From the NCBI GenBank assembly GCA_026390215.1, contig JAPLGJ010000200.1:1-16091 (forward strand): a stretch of DNA of 16,091 nucleotides. The letters run 5' to 3'. The position numbers and the translations under genes are program-made. This document shows, one piece after another, positions 1 to 7,151 of this stretch. Under the pieces are notes generated by a model. The model made no database searches, was not told where the DNA came from, and saw nothing but the letters and a program-made list of their open reading frames with translations. Origin of the DNA: Caldisericota bacterium (GTDB lineage Bacteria > Caldisericota > Caldisericia > Cryosericales > Cryosericaceae). The stretch's first letter is position 1. Each line of letters begins with the position of its first letter.

Positions 1-611
1 TCCATGACCTCTTTCAGCTTGTGGCTGATGAACAGGATCGTCTTTCCCTCGGCCTGCAGCTTGCGCATGGTCACGAACAGCTCGACAGTCTCTTCGGGTG
101 TGAGGACGGCCGTGGGCTCATCGAAAATGAGGATCTCAGCCCCTCTGCGGAGCACCTTGAGGATCTCGACACGCTGCTGAACGCCGACGGGCAGGTCGCC
201 AACGAGTGCCGAGGCGTCCACGGTCAGCGAGACGCGCTTCGACAGCTCCCGGACTTCGCGCAGTGCCCTGCCGTAGTCAAAGAAGATCCCCTTGTGCGGT
301 TCATCCCCGATGACGATGTTCTGCGTGACCGTGAACCTTGGAATCAACATAAACTCTTGATGCACCATGCCCATCCGGAGCTTGATGGCATCCTCGACCG
401 AACGAATCCTGACTTCCTTCTCGTTGACCAGGAGGTCTCCACCCGACGCGGTGTAGATGCCGTAGATGATGTTCATCAGAGTACTCTTGCCCGCGCCGTT
501 TTCACCCACGATGGCAAAAATCTCTCCCTTCTCCACCGAGAATGAGATGTTGTCGTTTGCAAGGTTCCCTGGGAACATCTTCGAGATGCCACGTACTTCC
601 AGTGCTTTCAT
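1..611 (-). CDS. ABC transporter ATP-binding protein, nucleoside/simple-sugar type (3' end outside window)
   Basis: The first 203 residues of an ABC importer ATPase are visible; the rest lies beyond the window edge. Landmarks are Walker A GENGAGKST (36-44), Q-loop HQEF (Q85), a degenerate signature PVGVQQR (141-147), Walker B ILIFDEP (160-166) and the switch histidine in FISHK (H197). The PVGVQQR form instead of LSGGQ is known from the COG3845 ATPases of BmpA/NupO-like nucleoside and sugar importers, which usually carry two ATPase halves. The protein would energise uptake at the cytoplasmic membrane. The start ATG at 611 has GAGGGAG about 8 bases upstream. The lipoprotein gene that normally precedes this ATPase is not intact here. 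Family assignment is confident; the substrate (nucleoside or sugar) is inferred. Confidence 0.93.
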   Translation of the reverse strand, partial: MKALEVRGISKMFPGNLANDNISFSVEKGEIFAIVGENGAGKSTLMNIIYGIYTASGGDLLVNEKEVRIRSVEDAIKLRMGMVHQEFMLIPRFTVTQNIVIGDEPHKGIFFDYGRALREVRELSKRVSLTVDASALVGDLPVGVQQRVEILKVLRRGAEILIFDEPTAVLTPEETVELFVTMRKLQAEGKTILFISHKLKEVM

Positions 612-677
612 AGCTTCACTCCCTCGCAACGGCGGAGAGGGCAGGTGCTGCACCCTCCTGGCGCCAGAATGTTCCTG

Positions 678-794
678 TCATGGAATGACCGCACACCATG
701 GCAGAAAGTTGGGACCGTCCAAGCCAGTCATCTCGCAATCCGTCGACTCGGCGGCGGGAGCCAGGGCCAAGGCATTCGGGAACAGTTTCCTCAT
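678..794 (-). CDS. Putative 38-aa leader peptide or truncated lipoprotein start
   Basis: The frame starts with ATG at 794 behind GAGGAGAAGACTGG, a good ribosome binding site, about 30 bases downstream of the predicted transcription start. It begins MRKLFPNALALAPAAE, which resembles the first part of a secretion signal, and runs into TGA after 38 codons. In BmpA/NupO-type operons the substrate-binding lipoprotein gene normally sits here. The frame could be a remnant of that gene after an internal deletion, a leader peptide, or chance. There is no homology evidence beyond the N-terminal pattern. Confidence 0.25.
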   Translation of the reverse strand: MRKLFPNALALAPAAESTDCEMTGLDGPNFLPWCAVIP

Positions 795-832
795 CCAGTC
801 TTCTCCTCAGCAGGATTGGTTGCCACGTGGCT

Positions 833-862
833 ATTATATACCAAACGGCCTCAAAACAAGAA
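833..862 (-). promoter_or_regulatory. Sigma70-like promoter for the ABC gene
   Basis: A perfect -10 TATAAT lies at 833-838 on the minus strand. Possible -35 boxes are TTGTTT (854-859, 15-base spacer) or TTCTTG (857-862, 18-base spacer). Transcription would start near 826, giving a leader of about 215 bases before the ABC start codon. Confidence 0.5.
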
Positions 863-964
863 GGCGCAAAGCCCTTTACAGACTTGTGATCGAGTTGTTG
901 CAGGGGGCGTTGTGCCTTCGCGGGAGGGTGGTTCTGAACCGGTCTGGGAGTTGCGTCGCTTGTA

Positions 965-1582
965 TCAGTCGCCCAGCAGGTCGCGGTGCTCGCGCTGTCC
1001 GAGATGCCAGTGGTACAACCAGACAGGAGTCCCGACGAGGACGGCGACGATGTTCCTGATAAGGCTTTGGATCGAGTACGTATTGATCGGCGGGACACGA
1101 CTGAGGTCGTCCGGTTTCACGGGCGACGTCATTGGATCCAGCGACATGAAGAACGCCCTATAGATACTGGGAGCGATGTTAATGAGGTTGAACATGACGA
1201 TGAACAGTCCAATGGCGGATAACAGATAGATGTACAGCCTTCTGATGAGATCTCGGCGTGCCTCCGGCTGTGGCGTCGGGGCGGCTGTGATGGTTTCGCT
1301 CGTCATGGAGGGGCCGACTGTCGCAAGTGCTGGTGTATGCTGGCGTGTTTCCTGGATGATGCCCCAGTGGTACAGCCAGACTGGCACGCCGACTGCCACT
1401 GCGGAGGCGAAGGTCAGCAGGGAGGCCAGTTCGTTCTGCATGCTGTCCGACGTGATCAGACGGAAGACGTACATGTTGAGGACACTGGTGATTGCCCCGA
1501 TAAGGCCGGTAAGAGCCATGACGATTCCGACCACGGTGACGACATACAAGTAGATGGTGCGAACGACATTGCGTTGTTTCAT
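965..1582 (-). CDS. DUF5671-like integral membrane protein with internal duplication
   Basis: A 205-residue membrane protein of unknown function. It has two similar halves. Each begins with a short basic segment and a hydrophobic helix (about 9-38 and 114-138) and ends with a second helix closing in the same motif, PVWLYHW, at 67-73 and 186-192. About 30 Thr/Pro/Ala-rich residues link the halves. This arrangement resembles DUF5671 proteins. The frame is open 50 codons further upstream, but ATG 1582 is chosen because AGGAGGTATCC directly precedes it and the hydrophobic protein begins there. It is probably transcribed alone from the promoter at 1704-1732. The membrane location is inferred from hydrophobicity. 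Confidence 0.85.
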   Translation of the reverse strand: MKQRNVVRTIYLYVVTVVGIVMALTGLIGAITSVLNMYVFRLITSDSMQNELASLLTFASAVAVGVPVWLYHWGIIQETRQHTPALATVGPSMTSETITAAPTPQPEARRDLIRRLYIYLLSAIGLFIVMFNLINIAPSIYRAFFMSLDPMTSPVKPDDLSRVPPINTYSIQSLIRNIVAVLVGTPVWLYHWHLGQREHRDLLGD

Positions 1583-1628
1583 GGATACCTCCTGAGGCAC
1601 ACGGTGCGGTCGATCGCTGAGGGGCTGA

Positions 1629-1670
1629 GCACCAGGAGATGAGCCAGAAAGCTCCAGCCAGTCCTGGTGC
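1629..1670 (-). promoter_or_regulatory. Stem-loop in the leader of the DUF5671-like gene
   Basis: Perfect 9-base arms GCACCAGGA (1629-1637) and TCCTGGTGC (1662-1670) enclose a 24-base loop. It lies between the predicted transcription start and the ribosome binding site. There is no U-run, so it is not an intrinsic terminator. A regulatory role is only a possibility. Confidence 0.35.
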
Positions 1671-1703
1671 CCAGTTGCATGCCTTGCGGCATCCCTCAAC
1701 GAC

Positions 1704-1732
1704 ATACTAGAGGAAGTCCTGCCGTAATGCAA
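1704..1732 (-). promoter_or_regulatory. Promoter of the DUF5671-like gene
   Basis: On the minus strand, -35 TTGCAT (1727-1732), a 17-base spacer and -10 TAGTAT (1704-1709). This predicts a start near 1697 and a leader of about 115 bases. Confidence 0.65.
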
Positions 1733-1814
1733 GAATTGTGAGCAGGCACGGTGTTGTGGTGAGGAGGCCGGCCGCTCAGGTCGGCGTTGCAGATGTCCGT
1801 GTCACACGACGGTG

Positions 1815-1842
1815 TTGGTCTCTCAGAGGGTTGTGATATGAT
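1815..1842 (+). promoter_or_regulatory. Promoter of the metallopeptidase gene
   Basis: -35 TTGGTC (1815-1820), a 16-base spacer and -10 TATGAT (1837-1842), preceded by a TG dinucleotide at the extended -10 position. The start codon follows at 1883. Confidence 0.5.
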
Positions 1843-1882
1843 ACATAATATCTACTAGTCGAATCAAGGAGCAGGATGCATC

Positions 1883-2266
1883 GTGATTGAACTGGAACAG
1901 AAGGACTTCGAAGAACTCGTGCTCGTTGCTCTTGTCACGCTTCCTGACCAGTTCAGGACGGCGCTCAAGAATATCGACGTCGTCGTCGAGGATTTTCCTC
2001 CCATGGACGTCCTGAAGCGTACCGGAGTTGCCAACGGCTACGGCCTGCTGGGGCTGTACCAGGGGGTTCCGCTCAGGGACCGGGGTCCGCACTACAGTGG
2101 CACTCTGCCCGACAAAATCAGCGTGTTCAAGGTTCCCCTCGAGTCCTCGGTCGATACGGTCGACGAGCTGATGCCTCTTGTCCAGCACGTTGTCCTGCAT
2201 GAACTGGGTCACTACTTCGGGCTCAGCGACGACGAGATGCGCGAGAACAGAGGAGATCTGCACTAA
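1883..2266 (+). CDS. Small zinc metallopeptidase-like protein (zincin, PF06262-type)
   Basis: A 127-residue protein with the zincin signature HELGHYFGLSD near its C-terminus (HExxH plus a downstream Gly and Asp). This matches the small cytoplasmic PF06262 family typified by the Thermus TTHA0227 structure. Such proteins are short and have no signal peptide; none is visible here. The HExxH motif implies a metal site, but the physiological substrate of the family is not known to me. The start is GTG 1883, with AAGGAG 10 bases upstream; the nearby ATG at 1876 is out of frame. It is followed after 63 bases by the dehydrogenase gene. A weak hairpin lies between them, so co-transcription is uncertain. 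Confidence 0.85.
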   Translation: MIELEQKDFEELVLVALVTLPDQFRTALKNIDVVVEDFPPMDVLKRTGVANGYGLLGLYQGVPLRDRGPHYSGTLPDKISVFKVPLESSVDTVDELMPLVQHVVLHELGHYFGLSDDEMRENRGDLH

Positions 2267-2277
2267 CGTAGAAATTG

Positions 2278-2301
2278 GAGTGGGCGCACTGCGTGCCACT
2301 C
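2278..2301 (+). other. Weak hairpin between the metallopeptidase and dehydrogenase genes
   Basis: GAGTG (2278-2282) and GCAC (2286-2289) pair with GTGC (2293-2296) and CACTC (2297-2301) around a 3-base loop, with a GGC bulge on the left arm. It is followed by CTTCCTATCT, a poor U-tract. It could attenuate readthrough but is not a convincing terminator. Confidence 0.25.
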
Positions 2302-2329
2302 TTCCTATCTGGTAACAGGAGAGGTGTAC

Positions 2330-3223
2330 ATGGAGATTCGAAGGATTGCGGTGTTTGGTGCCGGCGTCATGGGAGCGGGAATTGCCCAGGACGCAGCAGC
2401 GCACGGTCTCGAAGTGGTACTCGTCGACCAAACGGAGAGCGGACTGTCGCATGCTCGCCAGAGCATTGAGAACAGCCTCAATCTGGAACTCCAGCGATGG
2501 GGTATCACGGGATCAGAGAAGAAGATTCTGCTTTCTCACATCAAGTTCACGGTGAACCCTGGTGATGTGGGCAGCGTCGACCTTGTCATTGAGGCCATTC
2601 CGGATGATCTTGGGGCCAAACAGGATCTGTTCGCCCAACTTGAGGCCCAGTTTGAACACATGTGCCCCGGTGAGATCACCTACGTGAGCAACACTGCTAT
2701 CCTATCCATCACTGACATCGCTCTGAAGATGGTCAACAAGGAGCGTCTCGTAGGCATGCACTTCCTCGCGCCCGTTCCAGCGATCAAGCTTGTCGAGATG
2801 GTGCGAGGTGTCCATACGTCTCAGACGACCGTCGACCGTGCGAAGGAACTGGCACGCCGCATGGGCAAGACCCCCGTCGACGTGCTCGAAAACCCGGGAT
2901 ACATCACGGCGCGCCTCGTCGTTCCCCTTATCAACGAAGCCATCATGGTCTACCAGGAAGGAACGGCAAGCAAGGAGGACATCGATGTCGCCATGCGCCT
3001 TGGGTTCGGCTTTAACAAGGGCCCGTTTGCCCTTGCCGACCAGATCGGTCTGGATATCGTCCTCGGGTGGTCGGAGAACCTCTTCCGCGAGCTTGGCGAG
3101 ACTCGATATCGTCCACAGGCGCTTATCCGGAACCTGGCTCGACGTGGGCACCTGGGAGTGAAGACCGGCAAGGGCTTCTACAGCTATGAGAATTGTGTCG
3201 ACAACGTGGAGGAGAAGATATGA
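2330..3223 (+). CDS. 3-hydroxyacyl-CoA dehydrogenase family protein with altered active-site residues
   Basis: This 297-residue protein has the full two-domain fold of NAD-dependent 3-hydroxybutyryl/3-hydroxyacyl-CoA dehydrogenases. It has Rossmann motif GAGVMG (10-15), a dinucleotide-fold acidic residue after LVD, a conserved substrate loop GMHFLAPVP, and C-terminal HLGVKTGKGFY. The catalytic His (H144) and its Glu partner (E156) are present. Three other positions that are polar in the human enzyme are Ala: the Ser after SNT (A123, S137 equivalent), the Asn of HFFNP (A147, N161 equivalent) and the Asn of the VNR motif (A194, N208 equivalent). The start is ATG 2330, with AGGAG 7 bases upstream; GTG 2324 is in frame but overlaps that site. 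The stop overlaps the acetate kinase start. The normal role would be reversible oxidation of 3-hydroxyacyl-CoA; the substitutions make the substrate uncertain. Confidence 0.93.
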   Translation: MEIRRIAVFGAGVMGAGIAQDAAAHGLEVVLVDQTESGLSHARQSIENSLNLELQRWGITGSEKKILLSHIKFTVNPGDVGSVDLVIEAIPDDLGAKQDLFAQLEAQFEHMCPGEITYVSNTAILSITDIALKMVNKERLVGMHFLAPVPAIKLVEMVRGVHTSQTTVDRAKELARRMGKTPVDVLENPGYITARLVVPLINEAIMVYQEGTASKEDIDVAMRLGFGFNKGPFALADQIGLDIVLGWSENLFRELGETRYRPQALIRNLARRGHLGVKTGKGFYSYENCVDNVEEKI

Positions 3224-4386
3224 AGGTTCTGGTCCTGAACTGTGGCAGCTCTTCTATCAAGTACAAGCTGTACGACGATGATCAGCAGCTGGCCGAAGGC
3301 CTGCTGGAGAAGATCGGGACGGCCCAGGCGCAGCTCAATCACACGGTTATCCTTGAACACCAGGCCGGCATCGAGCTTATCCTGAAAGCTCTGGTCGACC
3401 CAGAAAAGGGCGTCCTCACGAGCATCGAGGACATTCAGGCTGTCGGGCACCGCGTGGTCCATGGGGCCGAGTCGTTTTCGGAATCGACGCTGATTACCCC
3501 TGAGGTGGTGGCCAAGATCGAGGAGTGCATTGACATCGCACCTCTCCACAATCCGCCGAACCTGGCGGGCATCTACTCCATCTCGTACCTGTTGCCCAAG
3601 GTTCCCCAGGTTGCCGTTTTCGACACGGCATTCCATCAGACGATGCCGGAGAAAGCATTCATATACGCGATCCCCTACGTTTTCTACACGAGGAACCACA
3701 TCCGCAAATACGGTTTTCACGGCACCAGCCACTACTTTGTATCGCACGAAGCCGCTGCGATACTGGGAAGGCCCATCGATGAACTCAAGCTCATCACGTG
3801 TCATCTGGGCAATGGTTCTTCCATTACCGCGGTCGATCATGGCAAATCCGTCGATACGTCCATGGGATTCACTCCTCTCGAAGGGCTGCCCATGGGGACG
3901 CGCTGCGGAGACGTCGATCCTGCTGTCCCCCTCTATATCATGGGGAAGGAAGAACTGAACCTTCAGCAAATCAACGCTCTGCTCAACAAGCACTCGGGCG
4001 TTCTGGGTATTTCTGGTATCAGCAATGACTTCCGCGCTCTTGAGGAAGAAGCTGACAAGGGCGACAAACGTGCGACGCTGGCACTCGAAGTGTACTGCTA
4101 CAAGCTCAAGAAGTACATCGGCTCGTACATTGCGGCCATGAACGGTGCCGACGCGATCGTGTTCACGGGGGGAATAGGCGAAAACAGTGATGTCGTCCGT
4201 GAACTGGTGGTGAAGGATATGGAATTCCTGGGCATAGAACTCGATGCTGACAAGAATCACGCGAAGAGGCGCGGTGAAGCGGGAGATATCAGTATGCCGT
4301 CTTCGCGCATCAAGGTCCTGATCATCCCGACCAACGAGGAACTGGTCATTGCGCGGGACACCCGTCGGATAGCGGCTGCAAACTAG
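3220..4386 (+). CDS. ackA: Acetate kinase
   Basis: A 388-residue ASKHA-fold kinase making ATP and acetate from acetyl phosphate and ADP (reversible), the last energy-yielding step of acetate fermentation. Known active-site positions are visible: N7 in LNCGSSS, R78 in GHRVVHG, D135 in FDTAFH, H167 in YGFHGTSH, H195 in CHLGNGS, R228 in MGTRCGD, and a Glu in TNEE near the C-terminus. The length is close to the usual 400. Butyrate kinase is less likely because these motifs match the acetate kinase pattern. ATG 3220 overlaps the dehydrogenase stop (ATGA) and has GGAGGAGA upstream, which indicates translational coupling. No phosphotransacetylase gene is in the window. A strong terminator follows within 20 bases. 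Confidence 0.96.
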   Translation: MKVLVLNCGSSSIKYKLYDDDQQLAEGLLEKIGTAQAQLNHTVILEHQAGIELILKALVDPEKGVLTSIEDIQAVGHRVVHGAESFSESTLITPEVVAKIEECIDIAPLHNPPNLAGIYSISYLLPKVPQVAVFDTAFHQTMPEKAFIYAIPYVFYTRNHIRKYGFHGTSHYFVSHEAAAILGRPIDELKLITCHLGNGSSITAVDHGKSVDTSMGFTPLEGLPMGTRCGDVDPAVPLYIMGKEELNLQQINALLNKHSGVLGISGISNDFRALEEEADKGDKRATLALEVYCYKLKKYIGSYIAAMNGADAIVFTGGIGENSDVVRELVVKDMEFLGIELDADKNHAKRRGEAGDISMPSSRIKVLIIPTNEELVIARDTRRIAAAN

Positions 4387-4405
4387 ACACTCATCGTTAG
4401 CAGGA

Positions 4406-4442
4406 AAGAAGCCCACAGTGCGACAGTGCTGCGGGCTTCTTC
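4406..4442 (+). terminator. Intrinsic terminator after ackA
   Basis: Perfect 9-base arms AAGAAGCCC (4406-4414) and GGGCTTCTT (4433-4441), with an additional inner imperfect stem. The right arm ends in a pyrimidine-rich CTTCTTCTCT. It sits 20 bases after the ackA stop. Confidence 0.8.
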
Positions 4443-4930
4443 TCTAACCAATGATTGCCTTGACAGTATTGCCATGGGACTGAGGCCGTCTTGGCGGTGC
4501 TGTGTAGCCGAAGGTGCGATAAATACTGCCTGAACAGAGAGGGCTTGACAATATCAGAATGTGCACCAAACTAGTGTCGTACATCGAAAAGAAGACCCCG
4601 TATAGGGTGCTGTTCATCCGGGCCGCCGAGTTAGTGATTGTACTAGTATTCCGGCAAGCCATCGACATGACAGCGCGTGAAGGTGACCAAGACTGGTCGC
4701 GGCTGCCCTTCCTGCGCAAATTCAGATTCTTCTCCGCATCAGTCCAGGTCCCGTTGAGATCGTTTGGACGGCCGCCGTTGTCGAGTGTTTCGAACTCGTC
4801 GACGTCTGCAGTCATCTCTTTTTCTTGCCACCGAAGACGGCGGTCTCCTCGAGAAGCTCCTGCAATGGTGGGTAGTGACGTAAGTCTGGTTATTGGGAAG
4901 TTCACATCGTGATACAGAGGAGGAACTGCT
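4443..4930. other. Gene-poor stretch, possibly decayed coding sequence
   Basis: No convincing gene is seen in these 488 bases. On the plus strand a 117-codon frame at 4559-4912 has no ribosome binding site and turns into low-complexity Ser/Arg/Pro-rich sequence. On the minus strand a 25-codon fragment (4812-4889) ends LLEETAVFGGKKKR, which reads like a natural protein C-terminus. Its stop overlaps the ATG of another 123-codon frame (4444-4815, MTADVDEFETLDNGG) in ATGA fashion. The second frame loses protein character after about 45 codons. Two TTGACA hexamers (near 4459 and 4544) have no good -10 partner. Remnants of a small element are possible. Confidence 0.4.
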
Positions 4931-5017
4931 ATGAAGTGGGGAAGCAAAGTCACCGCCAGTGCCGTTTCGATCGCCACCATCGTCCTGTCCATCCTTGCCA
5001 ACATGAAGTGGCATTAG
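4931..5017 (+). CDS. 28-residue small hydrophobic protein
   Basis: ATG 4931 follows GAGGAGGAACTGCT, one of the strongest ribosome binding sites in the window, and TAG ends the frame after 28 codons. The protein begins MKWGSKVTASAV, continues with a Ser/Ala/Ile/Val/Leu-rich stretch long enough for one membrane span (about 8-23), and ends ANMKWH. The tripeptide MKW therefore occurs at both ends. A cationic N-terminus plus one span is typical of small membrane proteins, including regulators and type I toxins, but no family was recognised. It lies between a gene-poor stretch and the HD-GYP gene and is about 110 bases upstream of the latter. Confidence 0.55.
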   Translation: MKWGSKVTASAVSIATIVLSILANMKWH

Positions 5018-5051
5018 GCGCCAAGCTGACAGATCGATAGTTCCGACGTCG

Positions 5052-5079
5052 TTGACAAACCGCAGACTAGCAGCACAAT
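5052..5079 (+). promoter_or_regulatory. Promoter of the HD-GYP gene
   Basis: Consensus -35 TTGACA (5052-5057), a 16-base spacer and -10 CACAAT (5074-5079). The TTG start codon follows at 5127. Confidence 0.45.
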
Positions 5080-5126
5080 TAGAGGTGCTGTTCGATGCCT
5101 GACGTCGCATCGGTGGAGGCCTGCTA

Positions 5127-6464
5127 TTGAGTGATCGTGTTCCTGCTCGCGTGATTGTCTACGTATGTGCAGTTGCATTGTTAGGCGTAGCCGTGGTTGT
5201 GTTTAGCCCGAGGCTCTTAGGGGCGACACTTGAGTTTTCCTGGTTATGGGCCGGGTTCTTCCTTACAGTCGGAACTCTTGCAGACACGTTCCCCATCGTG
5301 TGGCAGGCTTATGGTGGGTCAAAGATGGAGATCTCGGTTGCCATGGCTGTCATGTTTGCTGTCGCGTGTCTGTTCCCACCCCAAGTTGCTGCGGTCATTG
5401 TCGTCGTTGGGACACTAGTGTGTGATAGCCTGACGCATAAAAGGGCGATCCACAGCATCTACAACATGGCCGAATTAGCCGTAGCAGCTGGCGGGGCAAG
5501 TCTCGCGTATCATCGTTTCGTAGACGTCTCGCTGGATTTCCTGGCCATAGTGAATGTGCGGGCACTTGTACTCTCGGCTGTCTGGTATCTTGGAAGTGAG
5601 TACCTGCTTCTTGCCGGCTTGTTTTCGCTGCTGTCTCACAGCAACTTCTTCCGTACGCTGGGTTCGCTCGTGAGGACGACGTGGCTCACCAACCTGACGT
5701 TGCTTCTTCTCGGCATGGTCATCACCGTTCTGTACTGGCAGAACCCATGGACTGTCCTGTTTCTGGTTCCTGCCTTCGTCGTACTCTACCATGCTCTCAA
5801 AAGAGAACAGACGTTGCGGAGTCAGACACAGACGATTCTTGAGAAGCTGGTCGATGTTCTTGAAAGCAAGAGCCCCGAAACCGCACAGCACTCCAAGCGT
5901 GTGCGCGCGTGGGTTGAAGATCTGTGTGATGAACTCGGTATGGAGGGTTCGTAGGCCGACATGGTTCTACAGGCTGCCGTGCTGCACGACCTGGGGAAGG
6001 TCGGGCTCGACGACAGCTTGCTGCGCAAGCCAGGGCTGAGCGCAGAGGAGTTCCATCACATCATGGAGCACCCAGAGGTTTCTGCCGGCCTCCTGGAGGG
6101 GCTGACGCTGTTTCAGGGTGGGCGGGATATCGTCCTGCACCACCATGAGCGATATGATGGCAAGGGATACCCGGACCATCTCGAGGGCGAGAACATTCCT
6201 CTTGGTGCGCGTATCATTGCTGTTGCAGACTCGTTCGACGCCATGGTGAGCATGCGACCTTACCGGGACAAGAGCCTCACGGTCACGGAAGCCCTGAAGA
6301 TCCTCGACCAGGAGCGTGGGGCACAGTTCGATCCAGAGCTGGTGGTCACATTCACGAAGCTTGTTCGTGAGCATGTCGAGAGAGGAGACATGACCAACTT
6401 CCCCTCCACGGTGCAGGTCGGCTCGACGGACGGAGTCAGCATCGCAGCGGGCGTTCAAGCCTAG
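5127..6464 (+). pseudogene. Membrane-anchored HD-GYP phosphodiesterase interrupted by an in-frame TAG
   Basis: One reading frame of 446 codons, interrupted only by TAG at 5952-5954. The first 275 residues form about six or seven membrane helices (residues 8 to about 220), then a cytoplasmic linker carrying the first HD-GYP helix (AQHSKRV). The same frame resumes with LHDLGK, the MEHP, LHHHE and GKGYP motifs, VADSFDAM and RPYR, so every HD-GYP landmark is present once the stop is bridged. HD-GYP domains hydrolyse cyclic di-GMP or related nucleotides. Translation begins at TTG 5127, with GGAGG 7 bases upstream. Without readthrough the products would be a membrane half (5127-5954) and perhaps an HD-GYP half from ATG 5961, whose nearest Shine-Dalgarno is 14 bases away and which lacks the first metal-ligand helix. 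A one-base change from GAG or another sense codon, or a sequencing error, would explain it. TAG is an ordinary stop elsewhere in the window. Confidence 0.85.
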
Positions 6465-6465
6465 T

Positions 6466-7044
6466 ATGCTCGTTCTGATTGTTCTGGGTGTCGCGCTGGT
6501 CTCCAGTCTACTCACTGGGGGTCGGCTTGGGTATGCCGAGAACTGGCACCTCAAGGGACTATGGATGGCTCTGGGGGCGTTTGCAGTCCAGACAGCTCTG
6601 TTCACTCGGTGGGGAACAGGTTTCGTGGGCGAGGCGCTTGTTCCCGTCGTCTATGTCGTGACGCTGTGCGTCTTGGCGGCGTTCTTGGTCACCAACCGAC
6701 GTACTCTGGGCGTTCCCATTCTTCTGGCCGGGCTGATGCTCAACATGCTTGTCATCAGTGCCAACGCTGGACGCATGCCTGCCTCCGTGGCCGCGCTGGA
6801 AGCTGCCGGCCGCATCGAAGAGGCAGATTCGCTGCGACTGCATGGAGCAGCAGCCAACTGTGTCCTGATGAGCGATTCCACAAGGCTCAACATGCTGGGG
6901 GACAACATCGTGATCCGACTGGGCGGGCCGGTTGGCTCGGCGTACAGTGTCGGCGATCTGGTTGCCCTTGCAGGCGAAGCTGTGGTCGTGTTCGGCGTGT
7001 TGAGGGCAAGACCATCAGGTCATCAGTCGGAAGAAGGGGCGTGA
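6466..7044 (+). CDS. DUF5317-family membrane protein
   Basis: A 192-residue protein of unknown function with about four or five hydrophobic helices. Its central loop ISANAGRMPAS corresponds to the NGGxMP-like motif of DUF5317 proteins, and it is followed by the later segment LMSDSTRLNMLGDNI. The ATG at 6466 begins one base after the HD-GYP stop, so the two genes are co-transcribed and probably translationally coupled. No clear ribosome binding site is seen. The pairing suggests a shared membrane or signalling function, which is inference. No terminator is evident after it. Confidence 0.8.
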   Translation: MLVLIVLGVALVSSLLTGGRLGYAENWHLKGLWMALGAFAVQTALFTRWGTGFVGEALVPVVYVVTLCVLAAFLVTNRRTLGVPILLAGLMLNMLVISANAGRMPASVAALEAAGRIEEADSLRLHGAAANCVLMSDSTRLNMLGDNIVIRLGGPVGSAYSVGDLVALAGEAVVVFGVLRARPSGHQSEEGA

Positions 7045-7151
7045 CTGGCCCGCTTTCGGCATAGCGACGGAAACTGCTCGAGATCTCTACCAGATCGAAG
7101 GAAACTAGGGTGCCCACATGATGGCCGGAGACTGTTTCTGGGTGTTCTCCC

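Larger units (their letters stand above)
612..964. other. Intergenic leader of the ABC gene with a possible leader ORF or decayed gene start
   Basis: No confident gene lies in these 353 bases. Read on the minus strand they hold a promoter (about 833-862), then a 38-codon frame at 678-794 starting MRKLFPNALALA with AGGAG 8 bases upstream, then about 65 bases to the ABC start. Just upstream of the promoter, near 861-876, is a weak imperfect hairpin followed by CTTGTTTT, which could end transcription of the membrane protein gene at 965. No known riboswitch consensus was recognised. Confidence 0.5.

Noticed and set aside
616..1098. 160-codon minus-strand gene overlapping the membrane protein gene
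   Set aside because: It runs out of frame through the well-supported gene at 965-1582, and its composition is Arg/Ser/Pro-rich without motifs.
3184..4416. Long 410-codon open frame on the minus strand opposite acetate kinase
   Set aside because: It is the antisense shadow of ackA, produced by codon bias; its translation has no recognisable motif and no ribosome binding site.
4559..4912. 117-codon plus-strand gene
   Set aside because: There is no ribosome binding site, and the second half is low-complexity Ser/Arg/Pro sequence typical of a noncoding frame.
5952..5954. TAG as a reassigned or pyrrolysine/glutamine codon
   Set aside because: TAG is the normal stop of ackA, the 28-aa gene, the HD-GYP frame itself, the Nif3-like gene, nrdD and nrdG, so genome-wide reassignment is unlikely.
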